Source: Mycobacterium heidelbergense (GTDB lineage: Bacteria; Actinomycetota; Actinomycetes; Mycobacteriales; Mycobacteriaceae). From it: a DNA stretch of 64,000 bases. Below the pieces are notes generated by a model that saw nothing but the letters and a program-made list of their open reading frames with translations, did no database searches and was not told the DNA's origin. The stretch is from NCBI RefSeq assembly GCF_010730745.1, contig NZ_AP022615.1, forward strand, positions 4,030,001 through 4,094,000, in the 5' to 3' direction. The translations under genes and the position numbers were made by a program. Of this stretch, positions 34,469 through 43,879 are shown in pieces; position 1 is the first letter of the stretch, and each line of letters opens with the position of its first letter.

Positions 34469-35647
34469 GTGGATCTCGCAGCCCGCCCCCACATCACCGC
34501 TGGAATCGCCCTGACCAGCGCCGCTGTTCTCGCCGCCGGCCCGATGGCCCAGCACCTACCCGACCTTCACGTGGCCCAACAACTGCGCCAGGTGAGTGTG
34601 TCGGCCATTCAGCTTGCCGGTGCCGCGGACGGCTTGGTGGATTTGTTCTCCGGGGTGGAAAACGAGCTCGTCTCGCTGGCCGGCGGAGCGGGCGCTGCTG
34701 CGGTGCCGGCGGCGACCCTCAACGACATCTTCAGCCCGATTACCCAGAACATGGTCGTGCAGACCTGGTTGCAGACGTTGCAATACACCCAAAACAACCT
34801 GCAGAGCATCGCCACGACGTTCCAAAAGCTCCCGTTGCCGGCGTTGCAGCAGATCGCCGCGAACTGGACGTCCTACGCGAGCCTGTATGTCGGGTCCTAC
34901 CAAACCGCCGCGAAGGGCGCCCTCACCTACTTCACCAGCACCAAGGCGTCCGGGTTCTGGCCGCTGTTGGAGTCGGCGTTGAATAACTACGCGACGGGCA
35001 ACATCAGTGGCATGGTCGCCAACCTGAACAGCGCTTTCTGGTTGAACCCCTTCATCAACATCGGGGAGCCGCTGGAAAAGATACTGGCGATACCCGGGCA
35101 AATGACCCAAAGCTTCACCAATGCCCTCAACTATCTGACGACGACCGGCATCTCGAGCTTTGGTCTTGACGCGATCCTGGGACTGCCCACCCAAATCGCG
35201 ACCGGCCTCGGAACGAGTCTGCAGGCTGCGTCCACGGCGTGGGCTCACGGGGATCCGGTCGGCGCGATCACCAACATGGCCAACATCCCCGGGGTTGCGG
35301 TCAATGCCCTGATCAACGGCACTAATGGGAAGACGGGTCTGCTTCCCAGCGTCATTAACATCCTCATGCTTCAGACCATTAGCCCGGCGGTCGCCAAGCA
35401 GTTGGTGGCGCCCAATGCGGTGAATATCGCGACGGGTGGGAGTCTTCAGGGCGCACTGCAGGCGTTTGGCAACCAGTTCCTCCATGGCTGGCCGGACCTG
35501 ACGCCGATTATCAGTAGTGCCAGCACGGGAATGACCACGCTGTTGCAAAACCTTTGGTCTCAGTTGCCCTCGATGATGTCCAGTTTCGGGGCAACGCTGG
35601 CGACCAATATCGGGCTGTTGATCACCAACTTGCTCAAGTTGCTCTGA
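34469..35647 (+). CDS. Hydrophobic exported-type protein of unknown function
   Basis: 392 residues from GTG 34469, placed six bases after AAAGGAG; the ATG two codons earlier sits inside this site. The N-terminus MDLAARPHITAGIALTS, AAVLAAGPMAQHLPDLHV is a recurring opening among slow-grower hypothetical proteins that I recall from the M. avium complex. The rest is Gln/Asn/Ala/Leu-rich with many amphipathic repeats (NDIFSPITQNMVVQTW, LPLPALQQIAANWTSYASLY, FINIGEPLEKILAIPGQMTQ) and ends in a leucine-rich hydrophobic tail. It has low Cys and charge and resembles the distal regions of PPE or PE proteins without the PE/PPE head. Surface or outer-membrane placement is a guess. Confidence 0.7.
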   Translation: MDLAARPHITAGIALTSAAVLAAGPMAQHLPDLHVAQQLRQVSVSAIQLAGAADGLVDLFSGVENELVSLAGGAGAAAVPAATLNDIFSPITQNMVVQTWLQTLQYTQNNLQSIATTFQKLPLPALQQIAANWTSYASLYVGSYQTAAKGALTYFTSTKASGFWPLLESALNNYATGNISGMVANLNSAFWLNPFINIGEPLEKILAIPGQMTQSFTNALNYLTTTGISSFGLDAILGLPTQIATGLGTSLQAASTAWAHGDPVGAITNMANIPGVAVNALINGTNGKTGLLPSVINILMLQTISPAVAKQLVAPNAVNIATGGSLQGALQAFGNQFLHGWPDLTPIISSASTGMTTLLQNLWSQLPSMMSSFGATLATNIGLLITNLLKLL

Positions 35648-35689
35648 GTCCGTGGTGGTCGCCGATGCGAGCCGGTGACCGCCAAACGG

Positions 35690-35734
35690 CGATCGGCCCC
35701 CTTCGCACGTTGATTTGGCGGAGGGGGCCGATCG
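35690..35734. terminator. Strong bidirectional hairpin
   Basis: CGATCGGCCCCCT (35690-35702) and AGGGGGCCGATCG (35722-35734) pair perfectly over 13 bases; CGCCAAA/TTTGGCG offer an alternative fold. It separates the secreted-type gene from the convergent ferredoxin gene. Confidence 0.7.
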
Positions 35735-35786
35735 TGCCGGTTCGGGCTAGCGCCGTACGCAGTCGTGGTCTGCTTCGGTTAAACCT

Positions 35787-35981
35787 TCAGCGCGACAGGG
35801 TGATTGCCTGCTCGGGGCAGTTCTGCTCGCCGATGATGGCGTGTGCTTCGAGTTCGCCCGAGACGTCCTCGACCAGCACGACGCAGTGGCCCGCCTCGTC
35901 GGCGTCGAACACGTCGGGCGCCAGGGTGTAGCAGCGGCCATGGCCGGTGCAGCGGTCGGCGTCGACGGCGACGCGGGTCAT
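35787..35981 (-). CDS. Small [3Fe-4S] ferredoxin
   Basis: 64 residues. Cluster ligands: Cys in DADRCTGHGRCYTLAPDVFD and in QNCPEQAITL, the pattern of the mycobacterial P450-associated ferredoxins in which one ligand of the four-Cys motif is absent. It overlaps the end of the P450 gene by four bases (ATGA) and presumably feeds it electrons. Confidence 0.92.
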   Translation of the reverse strand: MTRVAVDADRCTGHGRCYTLAPDVFDADEAGHCVVLVEDVSGELEAHAIIGEQNCPEQAITLSR

Positions 35982-37153
35982 GACACCGCGAATACCAGCG
36001 GCAGCGATTCCACGGACCGCAGCGCCGCCGTGTACGTCAGCTGCGTGCCGGGCCTGATCTCGTAATCCGGTATGCGCCGGTGGAATTCGCGCAGCGCGAC
36101 CCGCAGCTCCATGCGCGCGAGGTGGGATCCCAGGCAGCGGTGCGGCCCTCCGCCGAACGCGCGGTGCCGGTTCGGGCTGCGGCCGAAGTCGACCAGCTCC
36201 GGGTCGGGGAATTCGGCGGGGTCGGTGTTGGCGGCGCCGAGCAGTGGGCTGACCCGTTCACCCTTGCTGATCGGGCAACCGCCCACCTCGGTGTCCTGCA
36301 TGGCGACGCGGGCGACTCCGGGAACCGGTGTCTCCCAGCGCAACAACTCCTCGACGGCGCTCGGCAGGACGTCGGGCCGCTCGACGAGCTGGCGGCGGTG
36401 ATCGGGGTGGCGCGCCAGGTACACGAAGAAGCAGTCGAGGGAGTCGGTGACCGTGTCCAGCCCCGCGATGAGGAACAGGAAGCAGACGTCGAGCAGCTCC
36501 TCGCGGGATAGTGGCTCACCGTCCTCTTTAAAGGTCGCCGCGATCATGGCGGACAGCACGTCGTCGCGCGGGCTGGCGATGTGGTCGTCGATGGCGTGCT
36601 CGAAGTACTCGTAAATCTGTTGCGCCACGCCCGCTGCGGCTTCGTGGCGGCGGTCGTAGCCGGTGTCGCCCTCCGGCCGGATCACCCCGTCCTTCCAGAC
36701 CAGGAACTGGTCGAGGTCCTCCAGCGGCAGCCCTAGCAGCTGCAGGAAGACGGTGCAGGGGAGGGGCACGGCGAACTCTTCGTGGAAGTCGCATTCGCCC
36801 CGGCCGGCGAAGCGGTCGATCATCTCGTTCACCAGCTCGGTGACGAGGGGTTCGCGCCGGGCCATCTCGCGCGGGGTGAACAGCGGGTCGAGGATGCGGC
36901 GGTACTTCGCGTGCTCGGGCGGGTCGATTTGCAGGGGAATGAGCGGCCGCACGTTGCCGAGGTCGACGGCGTCCATGTTCGACGAGAACAGCTGGGTGTT
37001 CTTGAGCGCCATCTCGATGTCGGCGAGCCGGCTGAGAACCACCGTCTGCGGCGACCGGAACACCGGGGCCGATTCGCGCAACGCCTTGTACATCGGCTGC
37101 GGCTCCGCGAGGCCCATCAACGCCTGATCGATGAACCCTTCGGTATCTGTCAT
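35978..37153 (-). CDS. Cytochrome P450
   Basis: 391 residues; soluble bacterial type. Haem-binding loop FGGGPHRCLGSHLARMEL, K-helix ExxR in EELLRWETPVPG, I-helix FLIAGLDTVTDSLDCFF (with T in the oxygen-activation position). Substrate unknown; the I-helix and the ferredoxin context do not identify a CYP family. Divergent to rnpB. The promoter side (37154-37200) is AT-rich (TGATTGAATAAATTGTG) and may bind a regulator. Confidence 0.94.
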   Translation of the reverse strand: MTDTEGFIDQALMGLAEPQPMYKALRESAPVFRSPQTVVLSRLADIEMALKNTQLFSSNMDAVDLGNVRPLIPLQIDPPEHAKYRRILDPLFTPREMARREPLVTELVNEMIDRFAGRGECDFHEEFAVPLPCTVFLQLLGLPLEDLDQFLVWKDGVIRPEGDTGYDRRHEAAAGVAQQIYEYFEHAIDDHIASPRDDVLSAMIAATFKEDGEPLSREELLDVCFLFLIAGLDTVTDSLDCFFVYLARHPDHRRQLVERPDVLPSAVEELLRWETPVPGVARVAMQDTEVGGCPISKGERVSPLLGAANTDPAEFPDPELVDFGRSPNRHRAFGGGPHRCLGSHLARMELRVALREFHRRIPDYEIRPGTQLTYTAALRSVESLPLVFAVS

Positions 37154-37268
37154 GCGGCCAGCCTGGCACTAAGATCCCTATCTTGGCAATGATTGAATAA
37201 ATTGTGTAATGGGCGACGCCGAGGGTTAGCCGCTGGTCAGCAGATTGCGCAGCGAGTACCGTGTTCGT

Positions 37269-37676
<408 letters not shown>

Positions 37677-37686
37677 CCTCGCCGTC

Positions 37687-37747
37687 CGCGAGACTGTAAC
37701 TGGCGACGTCGTCTCTCGAGAAACGCGTCGGTAGTTACAGTCTCGCG
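37687..37747. terminator. Long perfect palindrome after rnpB
   Basis: CGCGAGACTGTAACT (37687-37701) and AGTTACAGTCTCGCG (37733-37747) are perfect 15-base inverted arms around a 31-base centre. It separates rnpB from the convergent CYTH/CHAD gene. Confidence 0.7.
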
Positions 37748-37811
37748 AGGGGAAGGCGCCCCCAGCCCCGCGGGGACCCACCCGCGCGCGAGGGACCGGG
37801 CCCGCCCCGGT

Positions 37812-39398
37812 CTAGCGCACCGCTTTCGCGAGCTTGCGCAGCGCGTCGTCGAGCTGCTGACGGCACCGCTCGCCCAAGTCGGCCTCCTGCTGGTACAGCA
37901 GGCCATAGGTGAAGGTGTCCTCGCCGGCGGTGTGCGCGGCCTCGGCCTGGTGGCGGAGGTGCTCCCGGCTGACCACGCTGTCCTGGTGGTCGCCGAGCAG
38001 CGTTTGGATCGCCTTGGCCTGCTCGGACACCCGCGATTCGCCGGTGGCCGCCGCTGTGTAGCGAAGCCGCTTGGCGCGCTTGCGGATTCGGTGCAGCGCC
38101 AGGTCGCGTTCGTGCTCGGCCCCCGGCTCCACCCGGGCTGCGGCCTTTGCGGCCTTGCGGACCTTCTTGTACGCGGCGTCCAGCGTGATCGGCGCCTGCT
38201 GCTCGCCCGGGGCTGCGGCGGGGATTTCGGCGACCGCCGCGTCGAGGGCGTCGAGCAGGCGAAAGTATCGCCGCGAGCGCATCGCGATCAGGGACCGCCG
38301 CAGCCCGGTCTGGTAGCGGCGCCGGGCCCCGTCGACGAGGCGTTCCCGGATGCGCCCGCGCACCAGCTCCGGCGACAGCTTGTCCAGCGCCAGCTGATAG
38401 CGCTCGGCGAGCACCTCGGCGTCGCGCGCCGCGCCCAGCACGTTGGCGAGCTCGCGCAGCTCGTCGAGAATCCACGCGGTGTCGGACGATCCGAACGAGT
38501 CCAGGGAGTCGGCCAGCAGGCTGCGGATCTTGCGGATGGTCACCCGCATCTGGTGCACGGCGTCGTCGGCGTCGGCCCGGACGGCCCGATCCCACACCAG
38601 CAGCTCGTCGACCTGCTCGGCCACCGCGCGGTGTATCGGGTCCGCGGGCGGCCGCGCCCCGTTGGGCCGAGCCTGCGCGCCCAGCACGCGCGCCAGCTTG
38701 GAGGCGTGGCCGGCGGGCGCGGCGCCGGCGTCGAGCAGCCGATTGCTCAGCCGGCTCAACAGCTCCGTGTCGACCGTCCCGTTCTTTTCACTCGCTTCGG
38801 AGAGCTCGAGTTCCCATTCGCGCCACTCCTGTTCGGCGGGGGATGCGTCGGAGCCCCCGGTCGCCCACGCGGTGACGCGGTCGTTGCTGAACTCCGCCAG
38901 CGCCGCACCGTCAGCGCCGTAGAGCACTTGGGTTTCGCGTTCGGTGCTGATGCGCGCGACGGGTTCGAGCGGGCGATCGCGGACGATCGCCAGCACGATA
39001 TCCCGCAATTCGTCCGGCACGGTGTCCTGCGCCCCGCGCTCCGGTGCGCCCAGCGGCGCGCGAACCTCGGTGCGGGCGTCGGGGCCGGCCGGCAGCTTGA
39101 GGTGCCAACCCGCGTCGTGACCGCCGGTGCGGCGCCGGAGGGTGATCTTGTTGCGCGCCAGGTCCTGGGTCGGCGTGTCGAAGTACGTCGCGTCCAGCGA
39201 TTGGACCGGCGACTTCTCGACGTGGGTGACCGCGGCGATGCCTTCGAAGGACGGTGACACCGTGGACTCCACGACGTCGAACTTGCGCTCCACCTCGAGA
39301 TGGCGCGAGGTTTTCGGCGCTTTTAGGGGCATCTTCGGCTCCATTGACGGCAGGTTGCCGCGGTCTGTGAAACGTGGTTGTCGGTCGTAAGTTGGCAT
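37812..39398 (-). CDS. CYTH/CHAD domain protein (Rv2226-like)
   Basis: 528 residues. N-terminal CYTH phosphatase/adenylate-cyclase-like tunnel: HLEVERKFDVVEST (the E-x-E/R-K motif) and the ITLRRRTGGHDAGWHLKLP basic face. C-terminal CHAD domain from about residue 250: AVRADADDAVHQMRVTIRKI then LHRIRKRAKRLRYTAAA, rich in His and Lys/Arg, which bind inorganic polyphosphate in relatives. A polyphosphate or triphosphate-handling role is likely by family. The start at 39398 is the annotated one for the family; a later ATG would lose little. Confidence 0.88.
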   Translation of the reverse strand: MPTYDRQPRFTDRGNLPSMEPKMPLKAPKTSRHLEVERKFDVVESTVSPSFEGIAAVTHVEKSPVQSLDATYFDTPTQDLARNKITLRRRTGGHDAGWHLKLPAGPDARTEVRAPLGAPERGAQDTVPDELRDIVLAIVRDRPLEPVARISTERETQVLYGADGAALAEFSNDRVTAWATGGSDASPAEQEWREWELELSEASEKNGTVDTELLSRLSNRLLDAGAAPAGHASKLARVLGAQARPNGARPPADPIHRAVAEQVDELLVWDRAVRADADDAVHQMRVTIRKIRSLLADSLDSFGSSDTAWILDELRELANVLGAARDAEVLAERYQLALDKLSPELVRGRIRERLVDGARRRYQTGLRRSLIAMRSRRYFRLLDALDAAVAEIPAAAPGEQQAPITLDAAYKKVRKAAKAAARVEPGAEHERDLALHRIRKRAKRLRYTAAATGESRVSEQAKAIQTLLGDHQDSVVSREHLRHQAEAAHTAGEDTFTYGLLYQQEADLGERCRQQLDDALRKLAKAVR

Positions 39399-39491
39399 CC
39401 TAGAGTGCCATGCTTGCGATGCCGCGGCTGAGTGCCGTTGGCCATCCTGTCACACAACGGATTTCGGCGCGGCTACGCCGTCGCCGCTATC

Positions 39492-40337
39492 TCAGAAGCA
39501 GTGCTCGTCGGCGGGGAACGCGCCCGCCGCCACCTCGTCCGCGTATTGTGTTGCGGCCCGGCGTAACTCGCCGCCGATGTCGGCGAACCGTTTGACGAAG
39601 CGGGCGGGCTTGCCGCCGCTGAGGCCGGCCATGTCCTGCCAGACCAGGACCTGGGCGTCGCAGTTCGGGCCGGCCCCGATCCCGATGGTCGGAATGGTCA
39701 GCTTGCCGGTGATCTGGGTGGCCAGTTCGGCCGGCACCATCTCCATGACGACCGAAAACGCCCCGGCCTCGGCGACGGCGATCGCGTCCGCGATGGTCTG
39801 CTCCGCGGCGTCGCCGCGGCCCTGCACCCGGAAGCCGCCGAGGCCGTTGACGCTTTGCGGCGTGAAGCCGATGTGCGCCATCACCGGGATGCCCGCGGCG
39901 GTCAGGCAGGCGATCTGGTCGGCCACCCGCTCGCCGCCCTCGAGCTTGACGGCGTGCGCGCCGCCCTCCTTCAGGAACCGGGTGGCGGAGGCCAGCGCGG
40001 CGGCGGGTCCCGCCTCGTAGCTGCCGAACGGCAGGTCGGCGACGACCATGGCGTGCCGGGCGCCCCGCGCCACGCCGCGGACCAGCGGGATGAGTTCGTC
40101 GATGGAGACGGGCACCGTGGTGTCGTAGCCGTAGACGACGTTGGCCGCCGAGTCGCCGACCAGCAGCACGGGGATGCCGGCCTCGTCGAAGATGCGGGCG
40201 GTCGAATAGTCGTAGGCCGTGAGCATGGCCCACTTGTGGCCCTCGGCCTTCATTTTCTGCAGATGGTGGGTGCGAATCGTGGTGGGCGCCTTGGCCTGCC
40301 CGGACGAGTTTGCGCCGTAAACGTTCTGCTCAGACAT
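39492..40337 (-). CDS. panB: 3-methyl-2-oxobutanoate hydroxymethyltransferase PanB
   Basis: First step of pantothenate synthesis: transfers a hydroxymethyl group to alpha-ketoisovalerate. 281 residues from ATG 40337 (same length as Rv2225). Motifs: AYDYSTARIFDEAGIPVLLVG, DSAANVVYGYDTTVP, VADLPFGSYEAGP, KLEGGERVADQI, MAHIGFTPQSVN and GIGAGPNCDAQVLVW, covering the magnesium and substrate pockets. Divergent from the Hip1 gene. Confidence 0.95.
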   Translation of the reverse strand: MSEQNVYGANSSGQAKAPTTIRTHHLQKMKAEGHKWAMLTAYDYSTARIFDEAGIPVLLVGDSAANVVYGYDTTVPVSIDELIPLVRGVARGARHAMVVADLPFGSYEAGPAAALASATRFLKEGGAHAVKLEGGERVADQIACLTAAGIPVMAHIGFTPQSVNGLGGFRVQGRGDAAEQTIADAIAVAEAGAFSVVMEMVPAELATQITGKLTIPTIGIGAGPNCDAQVLVWQDMAGLSGGKPARFVKRFADIGGELRRAATQYADEVAAGAFPADEHCF

Positions 40338-40524
40338 CATTGTCCCTGGTAGTGGTCGGGTCGATCCTCGTGGCCCGCTAGGGTCCCCGGGTCGTCTGAC
40401 TCCAGACATTCTGCCACCCGTTCCGCGCAATTGCACCGCCGGTGTGGTGTGAGACATGCCATTTTGCGGACGCGGCGCCGCGCCTCCCGCTCACCAGAAT
40501 CTCAGGTTGGCTCTGGCAGCATAG

Positions 40525-42087
40525 GTGGGCATGGGCCTGTCTCGCCGCGACAAGATCGCGCGCACGCTGCTGATCTGGACGGCGATCGCCGCCGTGGCGC
40601 TCCTTGCCGCGGGCTGCATCCGCGTGGTCGGCGGGCGCGCCGTGATGGCGGGCCCCAAGCTGGGCCAGGCGATCGAATGGACGCCCTGCCGCTCCTCTAA
40701 CCCACAGGCCAAGATCCCCAGCGGCGCCCTGTGCGGCCGGCTGGCCGTGCCCGTCGACTACGACCACCTCGGCGGCGACGTGGCGACGCTGGCGCTGATC
40801 CGCTTCCGCGCGACGGGCGACAAGGTCGGCTCGTTGGTGATCAACCCCGGCGGTCCCGGCGAGTCCGGCATCGACGCCGCCCTGGGCGTCGTCCAGACGC
40901 TGCCCAAGCGCATCCGCGAACGGTTCGACCTGGTGGGTTTCGATCCCCGCGGGGTGGCGTCGTCGCGGCCGGCCATCTGGTGCAACTCGGACGCCGACAA
41001 CGACCGGCTGCGCACCGAGCCCAACGTCGACTACAGCCCGGCGGGCGTGGCCCACATCGAGGATGAGACCAAGCAATTCGTCGGGCGCTGCGTCGACAAG
41101 ATGGGCAAGGACTTCCTCGCCAATGTGGGGACGGTCAACGTCGCCCGGGACCTGGATGCCATTCGCGCGGCGCTGGGCGACGACAAGCTGACCTATCTCG
41201 GCTACTCCTACGGCACGCGGATCGGATCCGCCTACGCCGAGGCCTACCCCACGAAGGTGCGGGCGATGATCCTCGACGGCGCCGTCGACCCCAACGCCGA
41301 CCCCATCGAGGCGGACCTGCGTCAGGCCAAGGGATTTCAGGACGCGTTCAACGACTACGCCACCGACTGCGCGAAGCAACCGAGCTGCCCGCTGGGCACC
41401 GACCCGGCCAAGGCCGTCGACGTCTACCACAGCCTGGTCGACCCGATGGTCGACCCCAACAACGAGATGGTCGGCAGGCCGGTGCCGACGAAGGACCCGC
41501 GCGGGCTGAGTTACTCGGACGCCATCGTCGGCACCATCATGGCGTTGTACTCGCCCACCCTGTGGCACCACCTGACCGACGGCCTGAGCGAACTGGTCGA
41601 CCACCACGGCGACACCCTGCTCGCCCTGGCCGACATGTACATGCGCCGCGACTCGCACGGCCATTACACCAACGCCACCGACGCCCGGGTCGCGATCAAT
41701 TGCGTTGACCAGCCACCGATTACGGACCGCGCCAAGGTCATTGACGAGGACCGGCGGTCGCGTGAGATCGCGCCCTTCATGAGCTACGGGCAGTTCACCG
41801 GCGACGCGCCGCTGGGCACCTGCGCGTTCTGGCCGGTGCCGCCCACCAGCAAGCCGCACGCCATCTCGGCGCCGGGCCTGGCGCCGACGGTGGTGGTGTC
41901 GACCACGCACGATCCGGCGACCCCCTACAAGGCCGGCGTCGATCTGGCGAACCAGCTCCGCGGTTCGCTGCTCACCTTCGACGGAACGCAGCACACGGTG
42001 GTGTTCCAGGGCGACAGCTGCGTCGACGACTACGTGACGGCGTATCTGGTCGGTGGCGCCACGCCGCCGAGCGGCGCCAAGTGCTAG
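40525..42087 (+). CDS. caeA: Hip1/CaeA-type lipoprotein serine hydrolase
   Basis: 520 residues. N-terminal basic region, then hydrophobic stretch ending in lipobox LLAAGC (Cys about residue 32), so a cell-envelope lipoprotein. Alpha/beta hydrolase of the tripeptidyl-peptidase type: SLVINPGGPGESGID, nucleophile in YLGYSYGTRIGSAYAE, Asp in VVVSTTHDPATPYKAG, His in FDGTQHTVVF. The M. tuberculosis enzyme (Rv2224c, Hip1) processes GroEL2 and shapes the envelope. Two starts are close (GTG 40525 and ATG 40531). Confidence 0.93.
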   Translation: MGMGLSRRDKIARTLLIWTAIAAVALLAAGCIRVVGGRAVMAGPKLGQAIEWTPCRSSNPQAKIPSGALCGRLAVPVDYDHLGGDVATLALIRFRATGDKVGSLVINPGGPGESGIDAALGVVQTLPKRIRERFDLVGFDPRGVASSRPAIWCNSDADNDRLRTEPNVDYSPAGVAHIEDETKQFVGRCVDKMGKDFLANVGTVNVARDLDAIRAALGDDKLTYLGYSYGTRIGSAYAEAYPTKVRAMILDGAVDPNADPIEADLRQAKGFQDAFNDYATDCAKQPSCPLGTDPAKAVDVYHSLVDPMVDPNNEMVGRPVPTKDPRGLSYSDAIVGTIMALYSPTLWHHLTDGLSELVDHHGDTLLALADMYMRRDSHGHYTNATDARVAINCVDQPPITDRAKVIDEDRRSREIAPFMSYGQFTGDAPLGTCAFWPVPPTSKPHAISAPGLAPTVVVSTTHDPATPYKAGVDLANQLRGSLLTFDGTQHTVVFQGDSCVDDYVTAYLVGGATPPSGAKC

Positions 42088-42094
42088 GGCGAGC

Positions 42095-42142
42095 AGACGC
42101 AGAATCGCACGCGAAGTAGCTTCGCGAGACGATTCTGCGTCT
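42095..42142. terminator. Nested palindrome between Hip1 and the IS element
   Basis: Outer arms AGACGCAGAATCG (42095-42107) and CGATTCTGCGTCT (42130-42142) are perfect over 13 bases, with inner arms CGCGAAG/CTTCGCG around TAG. It ends six bases before the IS left edge. Confidence 0.7.
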
Positions 42143-42191
42143 CACTCGAAAATGTGGTGACCCGAAGCGGGTGAGTCGCTGGCCCCTGGTG

Positions 42192-43484
42192 TTAGGCGAC
42201 TTCGGTGAGTGGTTCGAGGATGACGTTGTATCCCAGGGCTTCGAGCTGCTTGATGGCGTTGGCCTTGGTCTTGCTGGGGTGGTGGCGGGTGTAGTAGCCG
42301 GGGCCGGGGTCGCGGTAGAAAGCGCCGTTGATCAGCATGTTGTAGGCGTCGGTGAGCATCTTGTGTTCCAGGGCGACCAGGGCGATCATGCCCGCTGGTG
42401 AGCTGTGCTGGGCTTTGGTTCTGTTCCTGCGTTTTGGCTGGGGTGGGCGGCTGCCGGCGATGCGTCGGTAGCGGGCGTTGTAGTAGGTGTCTTTGCTGCG
42501 GGCCGCCGAGAGGGCCGCGACCCCGAGGGCGGCTTTGAGGTAGCGGTTGCCCGCTCGGGTGGCCGCTGATTTGACCCGGCCCGCTGATTCGTTGCAACCG
42601 GGCACCACCCCAGCCCACGACGCCAGGTGCGCCGCAGTGGGAAACACGCTCATGTCCGCGCCGGTCTCGGCGATGAACACATCGGCCACGATCGTCGAAA
42701 AGCCCGGGATGCTCATGAGTAACTCCCGGATGGCTTGAAAGGGTTGGATCGCCTCCTCGATGCGTTCATCTAGGCGGGCGACGTCGGCGTCGTGGGCGTC
42801 GATGCGATCCAGATACAACCGCGTCATGAACGCGTGATGGTCGTTAAACCGCCCGCGCAGCGCCTCGGTGAGCGCGGGGATCTTCTCCCGCAGCCGTTGT
42901 TTGGCCAGATCAGCCAGCACCGCCGGATCGCGCTGCCCGGCGATCAGCGCCTCGAGCATCGCCCGCCCGGAGACCCCGACGATGTCAGAGGCCACCGCCG
43001 ACAGTTTGATCCCGGCGTCTTCGAGCAGTTTCTCTAGCCGCTGAATCTCCTTGGTACGCGCCCGGGTGATCATGGTGCGCGCCCGCGTCAGATCGCGTAA
43101 CTCCCGAATCGGCTGCGGCGGCACGAACGAGGCGCGTACCAGCCCGTGTGCGCCCAGGTCAGCCAGCCACATCGCATCCGAGACATCGGTCTTGCGGCCA
43201 GGCACATTACGCACCGCCTTAGCGTTGGCCAAGATCACCGGCAGCGCATCTTCAAGCAGGTAGTAAAACGGCTTCCAATAATCCGACGTCGATTCGATCA
43301 CCACACAGCTGACCTGCTCAGCCAGCAGATGCTCGCGCAACGCCAGGATCTGGCTGGTGGTCGAACCCCACGTGCTCACCGTCGTCGTGGTGGCGCGCCG
43401 ACCCTGACCCTGAACCCGGACACAGACCTTGGCGTCCTTCTTGGAAACATCAAGGCCTGCACACCGCCGATGGACCACCTCCAT
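42192..43484 (-). CDS. IS110-family DEDD transposase
   Basis: 430 residues from ATG 43484 (GAGGTG upstream). N-terminal RuvC-like DEDD domain: RRCAGLDVSKKDAKV (Asp), VVIESTSDYWKPFYY (Glu), VPGRKTDVSDAMWLADL (Asp-x-x-Asp). C-terminal transposase-20 domain: MSIPGFSTIVADVFIAETG, HLASWAGVVPGCNESAGRV with the conserved Ser needed for strand exchange, and RAGNRYLKAALGVAAL. It appears intact and full length, so the element may still be active. Confidence 0.93.
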   Translation of the reverse strand: MEVVHRRCAGLDVSKKDAKVCVRVQGQGRRATTTTVSTWGSTTSQILALREHLLAEQVSCVVIESTSDYWKPFYYLLEDALPVILANAKAVRNVPGRKTDVSDAMWLADLGAHGLVRASFVPPQPIRELRDLTRARTMITRARTKEIQRLEKLLEDAGIKLSAVASDIVGVSGRAMLEALIAGQRDPAVLADLAKQRLREKIPALTEALRGRFNDHHAFMTRLYLDRIDAHDADVARLDERIEEAIQPFQAIRELLMSIPGFSTIVADVFIAETGADMSVFPTAAHLASWAGVVPGCNESAGRVKSAATRAGNRYLKAALGVAALSAARSKDTYYNARYRRIAGSRPPQPKRRNRTKAQHSSPAGMIALVALEHKMLTDAYNMLINGAFYRDPGPGYYTRHHPSKTKANAIKQLEALGYNVILEPLTEVA

Positions 43485-43746
43485 GATCAATCACCTCATC
43501 ATCTAGAACCTGTTGTTAATCAGCGTGTTCCGGGAAGAGTGAAAACAAACAGGAGTCTCACTCGCGTGCTCACAGGCAACAAACCACGGCCCCCGCACAA
43601 CCACGGGGTACCCTTCGTCCCAAGCTGCTCGGCGTGCTCACGACAACACAGACGCAACGGGATCCACCGAAACACCCCTCCAGCGTCAACCCCGCCAGCA
43701 CGCCAAGCAACCACCTAGCCACGCCGAACGACACCACCAAATTTTC
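43485..43746 (-). ncRNA. Candidate bridge RNA region of the IS110 element
   Basis: IS110-group elements express a structured non-coding RNA from the end upstream of the transposase; it pairs with target and donor DNA. This element has 262 bases of non-coding sequence there, in the expected place and size range, with no other gene. I could not fold it or identify target-binding and donor-binding loops by eye, so this is a position-based inference. Confidence 0.45.
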
Positions 43747-43879
43747 ATCCCCCACGGCGGGGCCTCAGCCCCCCAGATAGCTGCTCGGCGTGGGAGGGCT
43801 CGGCGAGAGCCGGATGCGAGATCAAGGCGTGACCTTTTCGCGCTGTCGCGGGTATCCGAAGCTGCCACGATTGACAGCC

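Larger units (their letters stand above)
42148..43746 (-). mobile_element. IS110-family insertion sequence
   Basis: About 1.6 kb. Its edges are proposed from inverted termini: GAAAATGTGGTG at 42148-42159 and, on the other strand, GAAAATTTGGTG at 43735-43746 (11 of 12 bases identical). It contains one transposase gene on the minus strand and a 262-base non-coding end upstream of it. It lies between the two Hip1-type genes, which are adjacent in M. tuberculosis. Terminal repeats are not typical of the classic IS110 group, so the exact edges need confirmation. Confidence 0.75.

Noticed and set aside
43146..43718. Plus-strand frame opposite the transposase and its upstream end
   Set aside because: Shadow of the transposase strand; low complexity and no motif.
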